A DNA stretch of 38,704 nt from Bacteroidota bacterium (GTDB lineage: Bacteria; Bacteroidota; Bacteroidia; Bacteroidales; JAADGE01): the NCBI GenBank assembly GCA_024277895.1, contig JAJRUH010000037.1, positions 1 through 38,704 on the forward strand, given 5' to 3'. This document shows, in pieces, positions 7,225-15,261 of the stretch. Position numbers and translations under genes: made by a program. The stretch's first letter is position 1, and each line of letters opens with the position of its first letter. The notes below the pieces were generated by a model. It was given only the letters and a program-made list of their open reading frames with translations, ran no database searches and was not told the origin of the DNA.

Positions 7225-8970
7225 TTAGGAAATATCCTGAGAATTTAAAAAATTGATTATTTCTTGTTTTCTTTTTTTTGCAAGATTTTCATCAATATCT
7301 TTCGACGAATATAAATTTATTACCAAATCAGGATTTTTATTTAAGAAACGTGCTAATGTATTCAAAAATAAATCATTTTCATTATTCAAATCCTTACTGT
7401 TCTTGTCAAAATTCATAGAATAAATTTTATGAATCTTCCCTTTTTCAATTTTTTGTAAGCTATATGACCCTAAATTTTTTGTCTGATTATCATCGTACGG
7501 TGCTGAAAAAGTAAATGCTTCAAAGTAATGATTATCAGACTCTAATGCAACAAAATAATTACGATCTCTTTTCACATTAAAAGAAAAATCTCCCGAAAGA
7601 TTTGCCGGCGTATTATAAATAGTATTTTTATTCATTATATCTGCAACTCTCACATTACATAATGTTTGATTCGTGTTGGTAACATTTCCTTTTACGGTTA
7701 AAAAATATAAAGAAGAATCGGCATAATTAACTTTATAAATGTCCCCTCGCCCTTTTCCCTCAGGTCTTTTTGACATAAAATAAGCAATTTTATTATTATT
7801 TGTTACAAAGTAAAATAAATCATCTTCAACAGAATTTATGGGCATACCCAAATTCACGGGTTTTGAAAATTTCCCGGGTCCCCCCCTGCCTTCGGCACTA
7901 AAAATATCATATCCTCCGATAGAATTATGTCCTTTCGAAGAAAAATATAATATCCCGTCTGCATGAATAAACGGACTTTCTTCATCAAACTTTGTATTAA
8001 TTTTTCGTCCGAGATTTTTAGGTTCAGACCATTTATCGCCTGTTTTTTTTATATAATAAATATCTTTTCCTCCTCTGCCGCCGGGTCGGTCACTTGAAAA
8101 ATAACACAATGTTCTGTCTTGATTCATTGAGGCATGTGTTTCGTTATATTTTGAATCTACAGGCTTAAATTTGGTTGGTTTTGTCCAGTTATTACCTTTA
8201 AATTCACTTTGATATATATCACCGTCTTTATATAATAACATATAAGTTCCGTCTTTCGACACCCAACAATCCGCTTCATTATTTTTAGAATTCAACGGTT
8301 TGGAATACGGATCGGGTTCCCTGTCATTTTCATTATTAAGATTAATAAAAAATATGTTTTCATCATACTCGCCGTCAGCAGTTTTATTATCTCTGAAATT
8401 TGTTTTTTCTTTAGATGTGTAGATAAAAATCCCTTTATCTTCGATATAAAACGGAGAATGTTGTGTCATTTCAGTATTAATACCCGGCCCCGGAGATACA
8501 ACTTTTAATAATTTTTTCTTTTTAAATTCTTTTTTTGCTGCTTCACAAGCTCGAATTTCATTTTTTAAAATATCCGCAGATTTATATTTTTTATATTCCT
8601 TATTGATAATAAGTTCATTAAATACTTGAATTGCTTCGTCAAACAAATAATTTACATGATATGCTTCTCCCAATAAGAATTTGGCATTAATAAAATCTTC
8701 ATTTTTATGTTTTGTTTCAAAAATTCGAACTGCTTTTTGCAAAACCGGAATTGCCATACCTTGAATTTGAGGTGTTCTTAAATAACATTCGCCTAAATTC
8801 ATATGATATTCACCTTTCTCCGGATATTTTTCAACCAATTTTTCATACGCTTTTATTGCTTCCGGAATATTTCCCGACAATAATAATTTTTTAGCTTTTT
8901 TAGCACTTTGAGAAAATACTACTGTTGATGAAACTATCACTATTACAGCAAGCAGGAAAACTTTTTTCAT
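7225..8970 (-). CDS. PorE-like envelope protein (TPR, PD40 propeller, CarboxypepD_reg, truncated OmpA)
   Basis: 581 residues with an N-terminal signal peptide (MKKVFLLAVIVIVSSTVVFSQ; no lipobox). Domains in order are TPR-like helices (about 22-150), PD40/WD40-like blades (about 170-410, with FSSDRPGGRGGKDIYY and YFSSKGHNSIGGYDIF), a CarboxypepD_reg-like beta domain (about 425-510), and the start of an OmpA-like peptidoglycan-binding domain (about 540-581). This order is that of PorE, the type IX secretion component proposed to anchor the machinery to peptidoglycan. The related proteins I know finish the OmpA domain, whereas this one stops at TAA within it and the same frame continues for another 126 codons. 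Its start faces the lipoprotein gene at 9213 across a 242-bp divergent gap. It may be a recent nonsense pseudogene. It could also be one of several PorE paralogues rather than the dedicated secretion component. Confidence 0.8.
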   Translation of the reverse strand: MKKVFLLAVIVIVSSTVVFSQSAKKAKKLLLSGNIPEAIKAYEKLVEKYPEKGEYHMNLGECYLRTPQIQGMAIPVLQKAVRIFETKHKNEDFINAKFLLGEAYHVNYLFDEAIQVFNELIINKEYKKYKSADILKNEIRACEAAKKEFKKKKLLKVVSPGPGINTEMTQHSPFYIEDKGIFIYTSKEKTNFRDNKTADGEYDENIFFINLNNENDREPDPYSKPLNSKNNEADCWVSKDGTYMLLYKDGDIYQSEFKGNNWTKPTKFKPVDSKYNETHASMNQDRTLCYFSSDRPGGRGGKDIYYIKKTGDKWSEPKNLGRKINTKFDEESPFIHADGILYFSSKGHNSIGGYDIFSAEGRGGPGKFSKPVNLGMPINSVEDDLFYFVTNNNKIAYFMSKRPEGKGRGDIYKVNYADSSLYFLTVKGNVTNTNQTLCNVRVADIMNKNTIYNTPANLSGDFSFNVKRDRNYFVALESDNHYFEAFTFSAPYDDNQTKNLGSYSLQKIEKGKIHKIYSMNFDKNSKDLNNENDLFLNTLARFLNKNPDLVINLYSSKDIDENLAKKRKQEIINFLNSQDIS

Positions 8971-9176
8971 ATCTGTATTATTTTTTTCATTAAATGAAGC
9001 AACAATCGTGCAAAAATGAAATAATAAATATAATTATTAAATCAGATTCACTATATATTGCAAAAATATTGATTACTTTATTAAATAGTTAATTTTTTTT
9101 ATGAGTTGCATATTTTATAATGTTGATAAACTGAAAAAGTATATATAAAAATCAATTCTTTAAATATTATTTTTTA

Positions 9177-9184
9177 TAATTTTG
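9177..9184 (+). promoter_or_regulatory. Possible -7 box for the lipoprotein gene
   Basis: TAATTTTG fits the TAnnTTTG consensus 28 bp before the ATG at 9213. No convincing -33 TTG is visible. The rest of the divergent intergenic region (8971-9212) is AT-rich. It also contains CAAAAATA at 9061-9068, a possible minus-strand -7 box for the PorE-like gene. Confidence 0.35.
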
Positions 9185-9212
9185 TAAACTCAATAAATTT
9201 AAATTTTCAATT

Positions 9213-9767
9213 ATGAAATTCAAATATCTTTTCTTCATTTCAGTATTATTTATTTCTGCCGTATCTTGCAAGCAAAAATCAACCGACCAAATAAAAAACA
9301 ACACTGTGCATGATATTAATCTTGAAAAGCTGAATGCACCGCAATCTGCAGTAAAAGTTGCAGACAGTATTATGTATATTACAAATGTAAAAAATCCTGA
9401 TTCTGCATCTGCATACTATATGAATCAATGGTTGTCAGGAGTTAAAACTCAAGATTTAGCTAATAAAATTTTTCAGGCAGTTTACGATAAAAGATTAAAA
9501 GCTTATAATTATATTACCGGAAAAGAGATGAGTATTAAAGAAGTAAAAGAACTTGAAAATGAATTCAGCAGAAAGGATATCGGTCAAATTTTATTTACGG
9601 AAGATTGGTATTTTGACGAAAAAAAATTAAAAATGTACAAACAGGTCAATTCAATTATGCTTGCATATTTCAGATATGACGATGACGGAAATTTATTGGG
9701 GAATAAAGCGGGTATCCGGGTTTATCTGAACGGAACAAAACCAATGCGAGGAGCACAAGACTATTAA
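9213..9767 (+). CDS. Small lipoprotein, weakly GldN/PorN-like
   Basis: 184 residues with a lipoprotein signal: a hydrophobic stretch followed by SAVSC, giving lipidated Cys19, so it should be anchored in the outer or inner membrane facing the periplasm. I do not recognise the family with confidence. The segment ILFTEDWYFDEKK followed by a short beta-rich tail resembles the WYFDK...GICP region of GldN/PorN, which forms the type IX secretion ring with PorK. However, the protein is much shorter than GldN and the rest does not match clearly. It lies beside a PorE-like gene and upstream of PorV-like and PorD genes, which makes a secretion-related role possible but unproven. The dehydrogenase gene follows after 20 bp. 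Confidence 0.75.
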   Translation: MKFKYLFFISVLFISAVSCKQKSTDQIKNNTVHDINLEKLNAPQSAVKVADSIMYITNVKNPDSASAYYMNQWLSGVKTQDLANKIFQAVYDKRLKAYNYITGKEMSIKEVKELENEFSRKDIGQILFTEDWYFDEKKLKMYKQVNSIMLAYFRYDDDGNLLGNKAGIRVYLNGTKPMRGAQDY

Positions 9768-9787
9768 ATTACTTTTATCCGTTCAGA

Positions 9788-10732
9788 ATGTTCAAAATTC
9801 TTACAGCAGAACCGACACATAAAATTTTACAAGAAAGTTTAGAAAATGCCGAATTTATTTGCGAATATCTTCCGAAACTTTCATTTACGGAACTTAAAAG
9901 TATCATTCCGGAATATGACGGACTGGTAATCAGAAGTAAATTTAAAATTGACAAAGATTTTATTGATACCGCAAAAAAATTAAAATTTATAGCACGTGCA
10001 GGTGCCGGAATGGAAAATATTGATACCGGTTATGCGGAAAGTAAAGGTATAAAATGTATAAATTCTCCGGAAGGGAACAGAGATTCAGTAGGCGAACATG
10101 CACTGGGAATGTTACTGACTTTATTTCACAAAATAAATATTGCCGATAAAGAAATACGCAGAGGAATATGGAACAGGCAATATATCGGAACGGAAATTCA
10201 AGGTAAAACAATAGGTATCATCGGATACGGAAATATGGGCAGTGCATTTGCACAAAAGCTTAAAGGTTTTTCCGTAAACGTAATTGCTTACGATAAATAC
10301 AAAACCGGATTCTCCGATGATTTTGTTAAAGAAGTGAGTTTGAAAACTTTATTTTCGAAAACTGATATTTTCAGTATTCACATACCTCTGACAGATGAAA
10401 CTCATTTTTTGATTAACAATGAGTTCCTCAAAAAATTTCAAAAACCAATATACATTATTAATACAGCAAGAGGAAAAGTCCTCAAAACAGATGATTTGGT
10501 AAAAAATATGAAATCCGGAAAAATTCTCGGTGCTTGTTTAGATGTTTCAGAATATGAAAAAACTTCGTTTACCGATATTTTTGCCGGAAAAAATTCTGCT
10601 TCTCTTCAATATCTCATTAATTCCGACAAAGTAATTATGACACCGCATATTGCCGGCAGTTCAGAAAACTCGTATAAAAAAATCGCAGGAGTTTTGGCAG
10701 AAAAAATTATTCATAATTTTAAATTACAGTAA
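9788..10732 (+). CDS. D-2-hydroxyacid dehydrogenase, probably phosphoglycerate dehydrogenase (SerA-like)
   Basis: 314 residues, NAD-dependent D-isomer-specific 2-hydroxyacid dehydrogenase family. The Rossmann dinucleotide loop GYGNMG is at 146-151, followed by an acidic residue (AYDK) expected to select NAD over NADP. The substrate loop RAGAGMENID, the INTARGKVL segment with catalytic Arg, and MTPHIAGSSENS with catalytic His are all present. The length matches the short SerA class without ACT or ASB regulatory domains. The likely reaction is oxidation of 3-phosphoglycerate to 3-phosphohydroxypyruvate, the first step of serine synthesis. No serC or serB is nearby, so another 2-hydroxyacid substrate is possible. 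It may be cotranscribed with the lipoprotein gene upstream, and it converges on pssA. Confidence 0.88.
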   Translation: MFKILTAEPTHKILQESLENAEFICEYLPKLSFTELKSIIPEYDGLVIRSKFKIDKDFIDTAKKLKFIARAGAGMENIDTGYAESKGIKCINSPEGNRDSVGEHALGMLLTLFHKINIADKEIRRGIWNRQYIGTEIQGKTIGIIGYGNMGSAFAQKLKGFSVNVIAYDKYKTGFSDDFVKEVSLKTLFSKTDIFSIHIPLTDETHFLINNEFLKKFQKPIYIINTARGKVLKTDDLVKNMKSGKILGACLDVSEYEKTSFTDIFAGKNSASLQYLINSDKVIMTPHIAGSSENSYKKIAGVLAEKIIHNFKLQ

Positions 10733-10764
10733 TTCTTATTATCTTAAAAACAACTTTCTTAAAT

Positions 10765-11592
10765 TCAAACTTTCTCTTTTAAAAAATGATTAACAATATC
10801 AATTCCTGCCGAAAACAAAATATACAGTATAATAATAATCGGTATTATAAAACATTGAATAAATACAAACAATAATACAGCTAAAATCAAGAATATATAT
10901 TTTCCTGAATTTTGCATAAAAGAATAATTCTCAAGTTTAAAAGAAAACATCGGAATTTCAATAAGCTGCAGTACAGCAAATACAAAAATTGAAACAACGT
11001 AAAACCAAAAATTAGTCAAAAGATAAACCTGTACGCCTATTACTGCAAGAATAAAATCAAAAGGCATATTAACATCCAACCAAGTTTTTAAAATTAACAA
11101 ATTATCAGGGTCAAAAGCGTTTACCAAAGGTAAAGAAGCAAAAAATATTGCCGAAACAGGAACCGGCATACCCAAAAAATGGTGAGTTTGACGACTGTCA
11201 ACATTAAATTTTGCCAAACGCAAAGCAGCTGCGATAATCAAAACTATCGGAGACAATAAAATCAAAACCTGCACATAAGGCAAATCAATTGAAAATGCTT
11301 TAACCTCCAAAGCTGCTTTTAACATCAGAAAAATAACTGCTGCAGGTGCAATTCCGAAACTTACAAGATCAGCTAAAGAATCAAGTTGTTTACCTATTTT
11401 CGATTGTCTGTTTAATAATCTGGCAACAAATCCGTCAATAAAATCAAAAAATACTGCAACAAATATTAATATAGCGGCATATGTCAGTTTACCGGGATGT
11501 TCAAAAGCATAAAAAATTGCCGTACTTCCGGCAACCAAATTTAATAAAGTTAATACATTCGGCAAGCTAAAATATCTTAATTGTTTGTCCAT
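10765..11592 (-). CDS. pssA: CDP-diacylglycerol-serine O-phosphatidyltransferase
   Basis: 275-residue integral membrane enzyme of the CDP-alcohol phosphatidyltransferase family. The full signature D-x2-DG-x2-AR-x8-G-x3-D-x3-D is present: D50, D53, G54, A57, R58, G67, D71 and D75. These residues bind the metals and the CDP moiety. Several hydrophobic helices follow, including a long hydrophobic C-terminal tail. The length and opening (RYFSLPNVLTLLNLVAG) fit the Bacteroidetes/Bacillus-type phosphatidylserine synthase, which makes the precursor of phosphatidylethanolamine. No phosphatidylserine decarboxylase gene is adjacent in this window. Its start faces the PorV-like gene across 88 bp, and its end converges on the dehydrogenase gene with a 32-bp gap and no obvious hairpin. 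Confidence 0.87.
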   Translation of the reverse strand: MDKQLRYFSLPNVLTLLNLVAGSTAIFYAFEHPGKLTYAAILIFVAVFFDFIDGFVARLLNRQSKIGKQLDSLADLVSFGIAPAAVIFLMLKAALEVKAFSIDLPYVQVLILLSPIVLIIAAALRLAKFNVDSRQTHHFLGMPVPVSAIFFASLPLVNAFDPDNLLILKTWLDVNMPFDFILAVIGVQVYLLTNFWFYVVSIFVFAVLQLIEIPMFSFKLENYSFMQNSGKYIFLILAVLLFVFIQCFIIPIIIILYILFSAGIDIVNHFLKEKV

Positions 11593-11680
11593 AATTATTT
11601 TTTACTTTATGCAATAAGTATTCACTTTTGCAGTTTAAAATTAAATTAATCTTTGGTAAAAATATCTTAAATTTTGTAAA

Positions 11681-12772
11681 ATGCCAAAAATAATAAGTTT
11701 GATTTTTATTATTTCCTGTTTTTTTGTTAATTCATACGGACAAATTCGCATATACAGTAATGAATTTCTGAGTATAGGCATAGGAGCAAAAGCTTTAGCC
11801 ATGTCAAATGCCGTTGTCGCTTCTTCGAATGATGTTTATTCCGGTTTTTGGAATCCGGCAGGATTAAATTTTATTGAAAACAAATATGAAATTGCCGCTA
11901 TGCACTCAGAATATTTTGCAGGCATCGCCAAATTCGATTATCTCGGAACCGCATACAAAATCGGAGATTCATCAGTAATTGCCGGCAGTTTGATCCGATT
12001 CGGTATTGATAATATTCCCAACACATTAGAGTTAATTGACGAAAACGGAAATATTGACTACAATCGTATTTCTTATTTTTCAACGGCAGATTGGGCTTTT
12101 TTGCTTTCATACGCAAAAAAAAGTTTAATACCCGGATTATCATACGGCATAAATGCAAAAATTATTTTCAGAAATCAAGGCGAATTTGCCAAAGCATTTG
12201 GTTTCGGATTTGATATCGGACTAAAATACGTCAAGAAAAAATGGTTGTTCGGAGCAAATTTAAAAGATGCTACTTCAACCTTTAATGCCTGGTTTTATAA
12301 TACAGATAAGTTGAAAGAAGTTTTCATCCGTACCGGAAACGAAATTCCTGCAAACAGTTTAGAAATAACAATGCCGGAACTTATTACAGGAGTAAGCAGA
12401 AATTTCAAACTTTCCGAAAAATTCAGTTTAAGTCCCGAAATTGATATAGATGTCAGTTTTGACGGGAAAAAATACGTCATTATAAGTTCAAAAGCAGTAA
12501 GTATTGACCCGTATTTCGGAACAGAATTAAATTTTAAAAATATTATTTTCTTCAGAACAGGAGTAGGAAATTTTGCTCAAATACCTGATTTTGACAAGAA
12601 AACACTTAATTTCCAACCGAGCATCGGCTTAGGAATCAATATTTTAAACTTCAAATTAGATTACGCATTAACAGACATCGGCAATCAATCCGTTGCTTTA
12701 TATTCAAATGTTTTTTCATTAAGCTATGGTTTTAATAAATTAAATTTAAAAAAACAAATACATAACAGGTAA
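11681..12772 (+). CDS. PorV/PorQ-like outer-membrane beta-barrel protein
   Basis: 363 residues with a signal peptide (cleavage near NSYGQ, about residue 20). The N-terminal part has the pattern of the PorV/PorQ and UPF0164 branch of FadL-like barrels: LSIGIGAKALAMSNAVVAS followed by NDVYSGFWNPAGL. The rest alternates beta strands and ends in an aromatic-rich strand (SLSYGF), as expected of an outer-membrane barrel. PorV binds type IX secretion substrates and helps sortase attachment, and related PorV2/PorQ proteins are common in Bacteroidetes. The exact subgroup cannot be decided here. It stands 85 bp before bamD, the assembly factor such barrels need. Confidence 0.78.
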   Translation: MPKIISLIFIISCFFVNSYGQIRIYSNEFLSIGIGAKALAMSNAVVASSNDVYSGFWNPAGLNFIENKYEIAAMHSEYFAGIAKFDYLGTAYKIGDSSVIAGSLIRFGIDNIPNTLELIDENGNIDYNRISYFSTADWAFLLSYAKKSLIPGLSYGINAKIIFRNQGEFAKAFGFGFDIGLKYVKKKWLFGANLKDATSTFNAWFYNTDKLKEVFIRTGNEIPANSLEITMPELITGVSRNFKLSEKFSLSPEIDIDVSFDGKKYVIISSKAVSIDPYFGTELNFKNIIFFRTGVGNFAQIPDFDKKTLNFQPSIGLGINILNFKLDYALTDIGNQSVALYSNVFSLSYGFNKLNLKKQIHNR

Positions 12773-12844
12773 CTTTTTAAAACCTTTTATCGTTAAAGCA
12801 TAAAAAGAAAATACAAAAAAGATTTCTCTTTAAGAATAAAATAT

Positions 12845-12852
12845 TAATTTTG
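12845..12852 (+). promoter_or_regulatory. Possible -7 box for the bamD operon
   Basis: TAATTTTG, a TAnnTTTG match, is only 5 bp from the bamD ATG (12858). If used, transcription would start at or very near the start codon, giving a leaderless or nearly leaderless mRNA. No TTG -33 is evident. Confidence 0.33.
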
Positions 12853-12857
12853 CAGCC

Positions 12858-13682
12858 ATGTTTAAAAAAATAACTTTTCTCATATCAATCATATTATCAA
12901 TAAGTTTTCTGAATTCTTGCGAATTTAATACAGCAAAAAAAATTCAGGATCCGGAAAAAAAATATATAAAAGCCGCCGAATATTACAAAACCGGCAAATA
13001 TGCCAAAACACAAATTTTACTTGAAGATGTTATTCTTTCTTTAAGAATGACAAAAAGCGGTGAAGATGCTTTATACAAATATGCTGATTCATATTATCAT
13101 ATGAAAGATTATATTCTTGCAGGATATTATTTCAGAAAATATACAACCGACTACCCAAAAGGAAAACACGCTGAAGAGGCACAATTTATGAGTGCAAAAT
13201 GCTATTATTTAGATGCTCCGAAATCAACATTAGACCAACAAGCAACATATACAGCCTTAAAAGAATTTGAACTTTTTATAACAAAATATCCTGACAGTAA
13301 ACGTATTGAAGATTGTAATAATCTGATTGACGAATTAAGAGCTCGCTTAGAAAAAAAATCTTATAATAATGCAAAATTATATTTTGATATAGGATACTAT
13401 AATGCTGCATCCATTGCTTTAAAAAACAGTATGACAGATTATCCGGATACAAAATACAAAGAAGATATCATATATCTTATTGCTAAATCAAAATATAAAT
13501 ATGCCCAAAACAGTATAATTATTAAACAAAAAGAACGCTATGAAGATGCTCTGAAATCTTTAAACGAATATACAGAAAAATATCCTTCGGGAAAATATTT
13601 AAAAGTGCTTAATTCAATTAAAAAAAATATTAAAAAAGAGCTGTCAAAATTACAAAAAAACCAAACGGCAAGTATTAATTAA
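12858..13682 (+). CDS. bamD: Outer-membrane assembly lipoprotein BamD
   Basis: 274 residues with a lipoprotein signal ending in LNSC (lipidated Cys21). The mature part is built of TPR-type helical pairs: KYIKAAEYYKTGKYAKT, then ALYKYADSYYHMKDYILAGYYFRKY with TDYPKGKHAEEA, then FITKYPDSKR and LNEYTEKYPSGKY. This is the BamD/ComL (outer membrane assembly lipoprotein YfiO) pattern at normal length. BamD partners with BamA to fold and insert outer-membrane barrels. In Bacteroidetes the gene is typically followed by the omega-subunit gene and coaBC, as here, which supports the call. It starts a run of closely spaced genes reaching at least to porD. Confidence 0.87.
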   Translation: MFKKITFLISIILSISFLNSCEFNTAKKIQDPEKKYIKAAEYYKTGKYAKTQILLEDVILSLRMTKSGEDALYKYADSYYHMKDYILAGYYFRKYTTDYPKGKHAEEAQFMSAKCYYLDAPKSTLDQQATYTALKEFELFITKYPDSKRIEDCNNLIDELRARLEKKSYNNAKLYFDIGYYNAASIALKNSMTDYPDTKYKEDIIYLIAKSKYKYAQNSIIIKQKERYEDALKSLNEYTEKYPSGKYLKVLNSIKKNIKKELSKLQKNQTASIN

Positions 13683-13699
13683 AAAGCAATTCACAGATT

Positions 13700-14032
13700 A
13701 TGGACTATAAAAAAACAAATGCATCCGATACAACAATAACAAGAGATTTTACGGATTTAGAAAAAAATACAGGAAACATCTATAAATCAGTTGCAATCAC
13801 TGCAAAACGTTCTAATCAAATTCAAAAAGAAATTAAAGAAGAATTAAATAAAAAATTAGAAGAATTTGCCTCTTACACTGATAATTTAGAAGAAATTTTT
13901 GAAAACAGAGAACAAATTGAAATTTCAAAATTTTACGAACGTCTTCCGAAACCGACTTTAATTGCTTTAGAAGAACTTCTTGAAGATAAAATCTATTTCA
14001 GAGACCCGGAAGAAGACGAAGAAATCAAATAA
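13700..14032 (+). CDS. rpoZ: RNA polymerase omega subunit, Bacteroidetes type
   Basis: 110 residues, soluble, with many charged residues and an acidic tail (RDPEEDEEIK). The segment NIYKSVAITAKRSNQI matches the conserved omega/Rpb6 helix that contacts the C-terminal part of beta prime, and the position between bamD and coaBC is typical for this phylum. Omega helps assemble and stabilise RNA polymerase. The gaps are 17 bp to bamD and 12 bp to coaBC, so it should be cotranscribed with both. Divergence from the proteobacterial omega is large, so the assignment leans on the short motif and gene order. Confidence 0.75.
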   Translation: MDYKKTNASDTTITRDFTDLEKNTGNIYKSVAITAKRSNQIQKEIKEELNKKLEEFASYTDNLEEIFENREQIEISKFYERLPKPTLIALEELLEDKIYFRDPEEDEEIK

Positions 14033-14044
14033 AACTTCCTTAAA

Positions 14045-15250
14045 ATGAACGGGAAAAAAATAATTGTCGGAATAACCGGCGGAATTGCAGCGTACAAAGC
14101 TGCAATTCTTATAAGATTATTGATAAAAAAGGGTGCCGAAGTTCAAGTTTTAATAACACCTTTTGCCGAAAAATTTATTACTCCCCTCACCCTTTCAACA
14201 TTATCACAAAAACCGGTTTTAAAAATGTTCTGTAATCCCGAAACCGGCGATTGGAACAGCCATGTAGATTTAGGATTATGGGCAGATGCTTTTATAATAG
14301 CTCCCGCAACAGCAAATACAATAGGCAAGGCTGCTAACGGTATTGCCGACAACCTTCTTCTTACAAGTTATTTATCTGCAAAATGCCCGATATTTTGGGC
14401 TCCGGCAATGGATTTGGATATGTTCAGGCATCCTGTCGTTCAAAGTAACATCAAAAAATTAAAATCTTTCGGTAATCATATTATTGATGCAGAAACAGGG
14501 GAACTCGCAAGTGGTTTGGAAGGAAAAGGCAGAATGGCAGAACCGGAAAATATCGTAAAATTTTTAGAAAAATATTTTACCGAAAAAAAAAAACTTCAAG
14601 GATATAAAACACTAATTACACTCGGACCGACTTATGAAAATATTGATCCCGTAAGATATATCGGTAACCGTTCAAGCGGTAAAATGGGTTTTGCACTTGC
14701 AGATGTTTTTGCTGACAGCGGAGCAAAAGTTACGGTAATAGCAGGTCCCGTGAATATAAAACCGTTAAATAAAAACATTAATGTAATAACCGTTCAAAAT
14801 GCGGAAGAAATGCTTGAACAAACAAAAAAGTATTTCTCAAAAAACAATATAATCATTTTCGCAGCAGCAGTTGCCGACTACACACCGGCAAATCCCGAAG
14901 ATTTAAAAATAAAAAAACAAACAAAAACACTCTCAATTAAACTAAAACCCACAAAAGATATTGCAAAAGAAACAAGCATCTTAAAAACCAAAAATCAAAT
15001 CACTGTCGGCTTCGCCTTAGAAACTGATAATGAGGTAATTAATGCAGAGAAAAAGATACAGAAAAAAAAATTTGATTTTATTGTGCTAAATTCTTTAAAC
15101 GACACAGGTGCCGGTTTCGGATACGATACCAATAAAATTTCTATCATTGATAAATACAATAATATCGAAAATTTTGAGTTAAAATCAAAAACTGAAGTTG
15201 CACAAGACATCTTACAAAAAGTAAGCAACCTCTTAAATATCGATAAATAA
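14045..15250 (+). CDS. coaBC: Bifunctional phosphopantothenoylcysteine decarboxylase / phosphopantothenate-cysteine ligase
   Basis: 401 residues; catalyses two steps of coenzyme A synthesis. The N-terminal FMN-dependent CoaC domain (about 1-180) has GITGGIAAYK, catalytic His73 (NSHVDLGLW) and APATANTIGKAANGIADNLL. The C-terminal CoaB ligase domain (about 190-400) has TLGPTYENIDPVRYIGNRSS, followed by GKMG and the AAAVADYTP loop. Two CoaC positions differ from E. coli: PAMD (Asp123) replaces the PAMN Asn, and ELASG has Ser156 where E. coli has the active-site Cys. I recall this pair as common in Bacteroidetes, so it is probably a lineage variant rather than a defect. It sits 12 bp after rpoZ and 11 bp before porD. 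Confidence 0.93.
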   Translation: MNGKKIIVGITGGIAAYKAAILIRLLIKKGAEVQVLITPFAEKFITPLTLSTLSQKPVLKMFCNPETGDWNSHVDLGLWADAFIIAPATANTIGKAANGIADNLLLTSYLSAKCPIFWAPAMDLDMFRHPVVQSNIKKLKSFGNHIIDAETGELASGLEGKGRMAEPENIVKFLEKYFTEKKKLQGYKTLITLGPTYENIDPVRYIGNRSSGKMGFALADVFADSGAKVTVIAGPVNIKPLNKNINVITVQNAEEMLEQTKKYFSKNNIIIFAAAVADYTPANPEDLKIKKQTKTLSIKLKPTKDIAKETSILKTKNQITVGFALETDNEVINAEKKIQKKKFDFIVLNSLNDTGAGFGYDTNKISIIDKYNNIENFELKSKTEVAQDILQKVSNLLNIDK

Positions 15251-15261
15251 TTTCTTTATCC

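Noticed and set aside
7225-7227. The TAA in the PorE-like gene as a recoded amino-acid codon (for example selenocysteine)
   Set aside because: Selenocysteine uses TGA, no recoding hairpin was noticed, and many other genes here end in TAA. A nonsense mutation or a sequence error is simpler.
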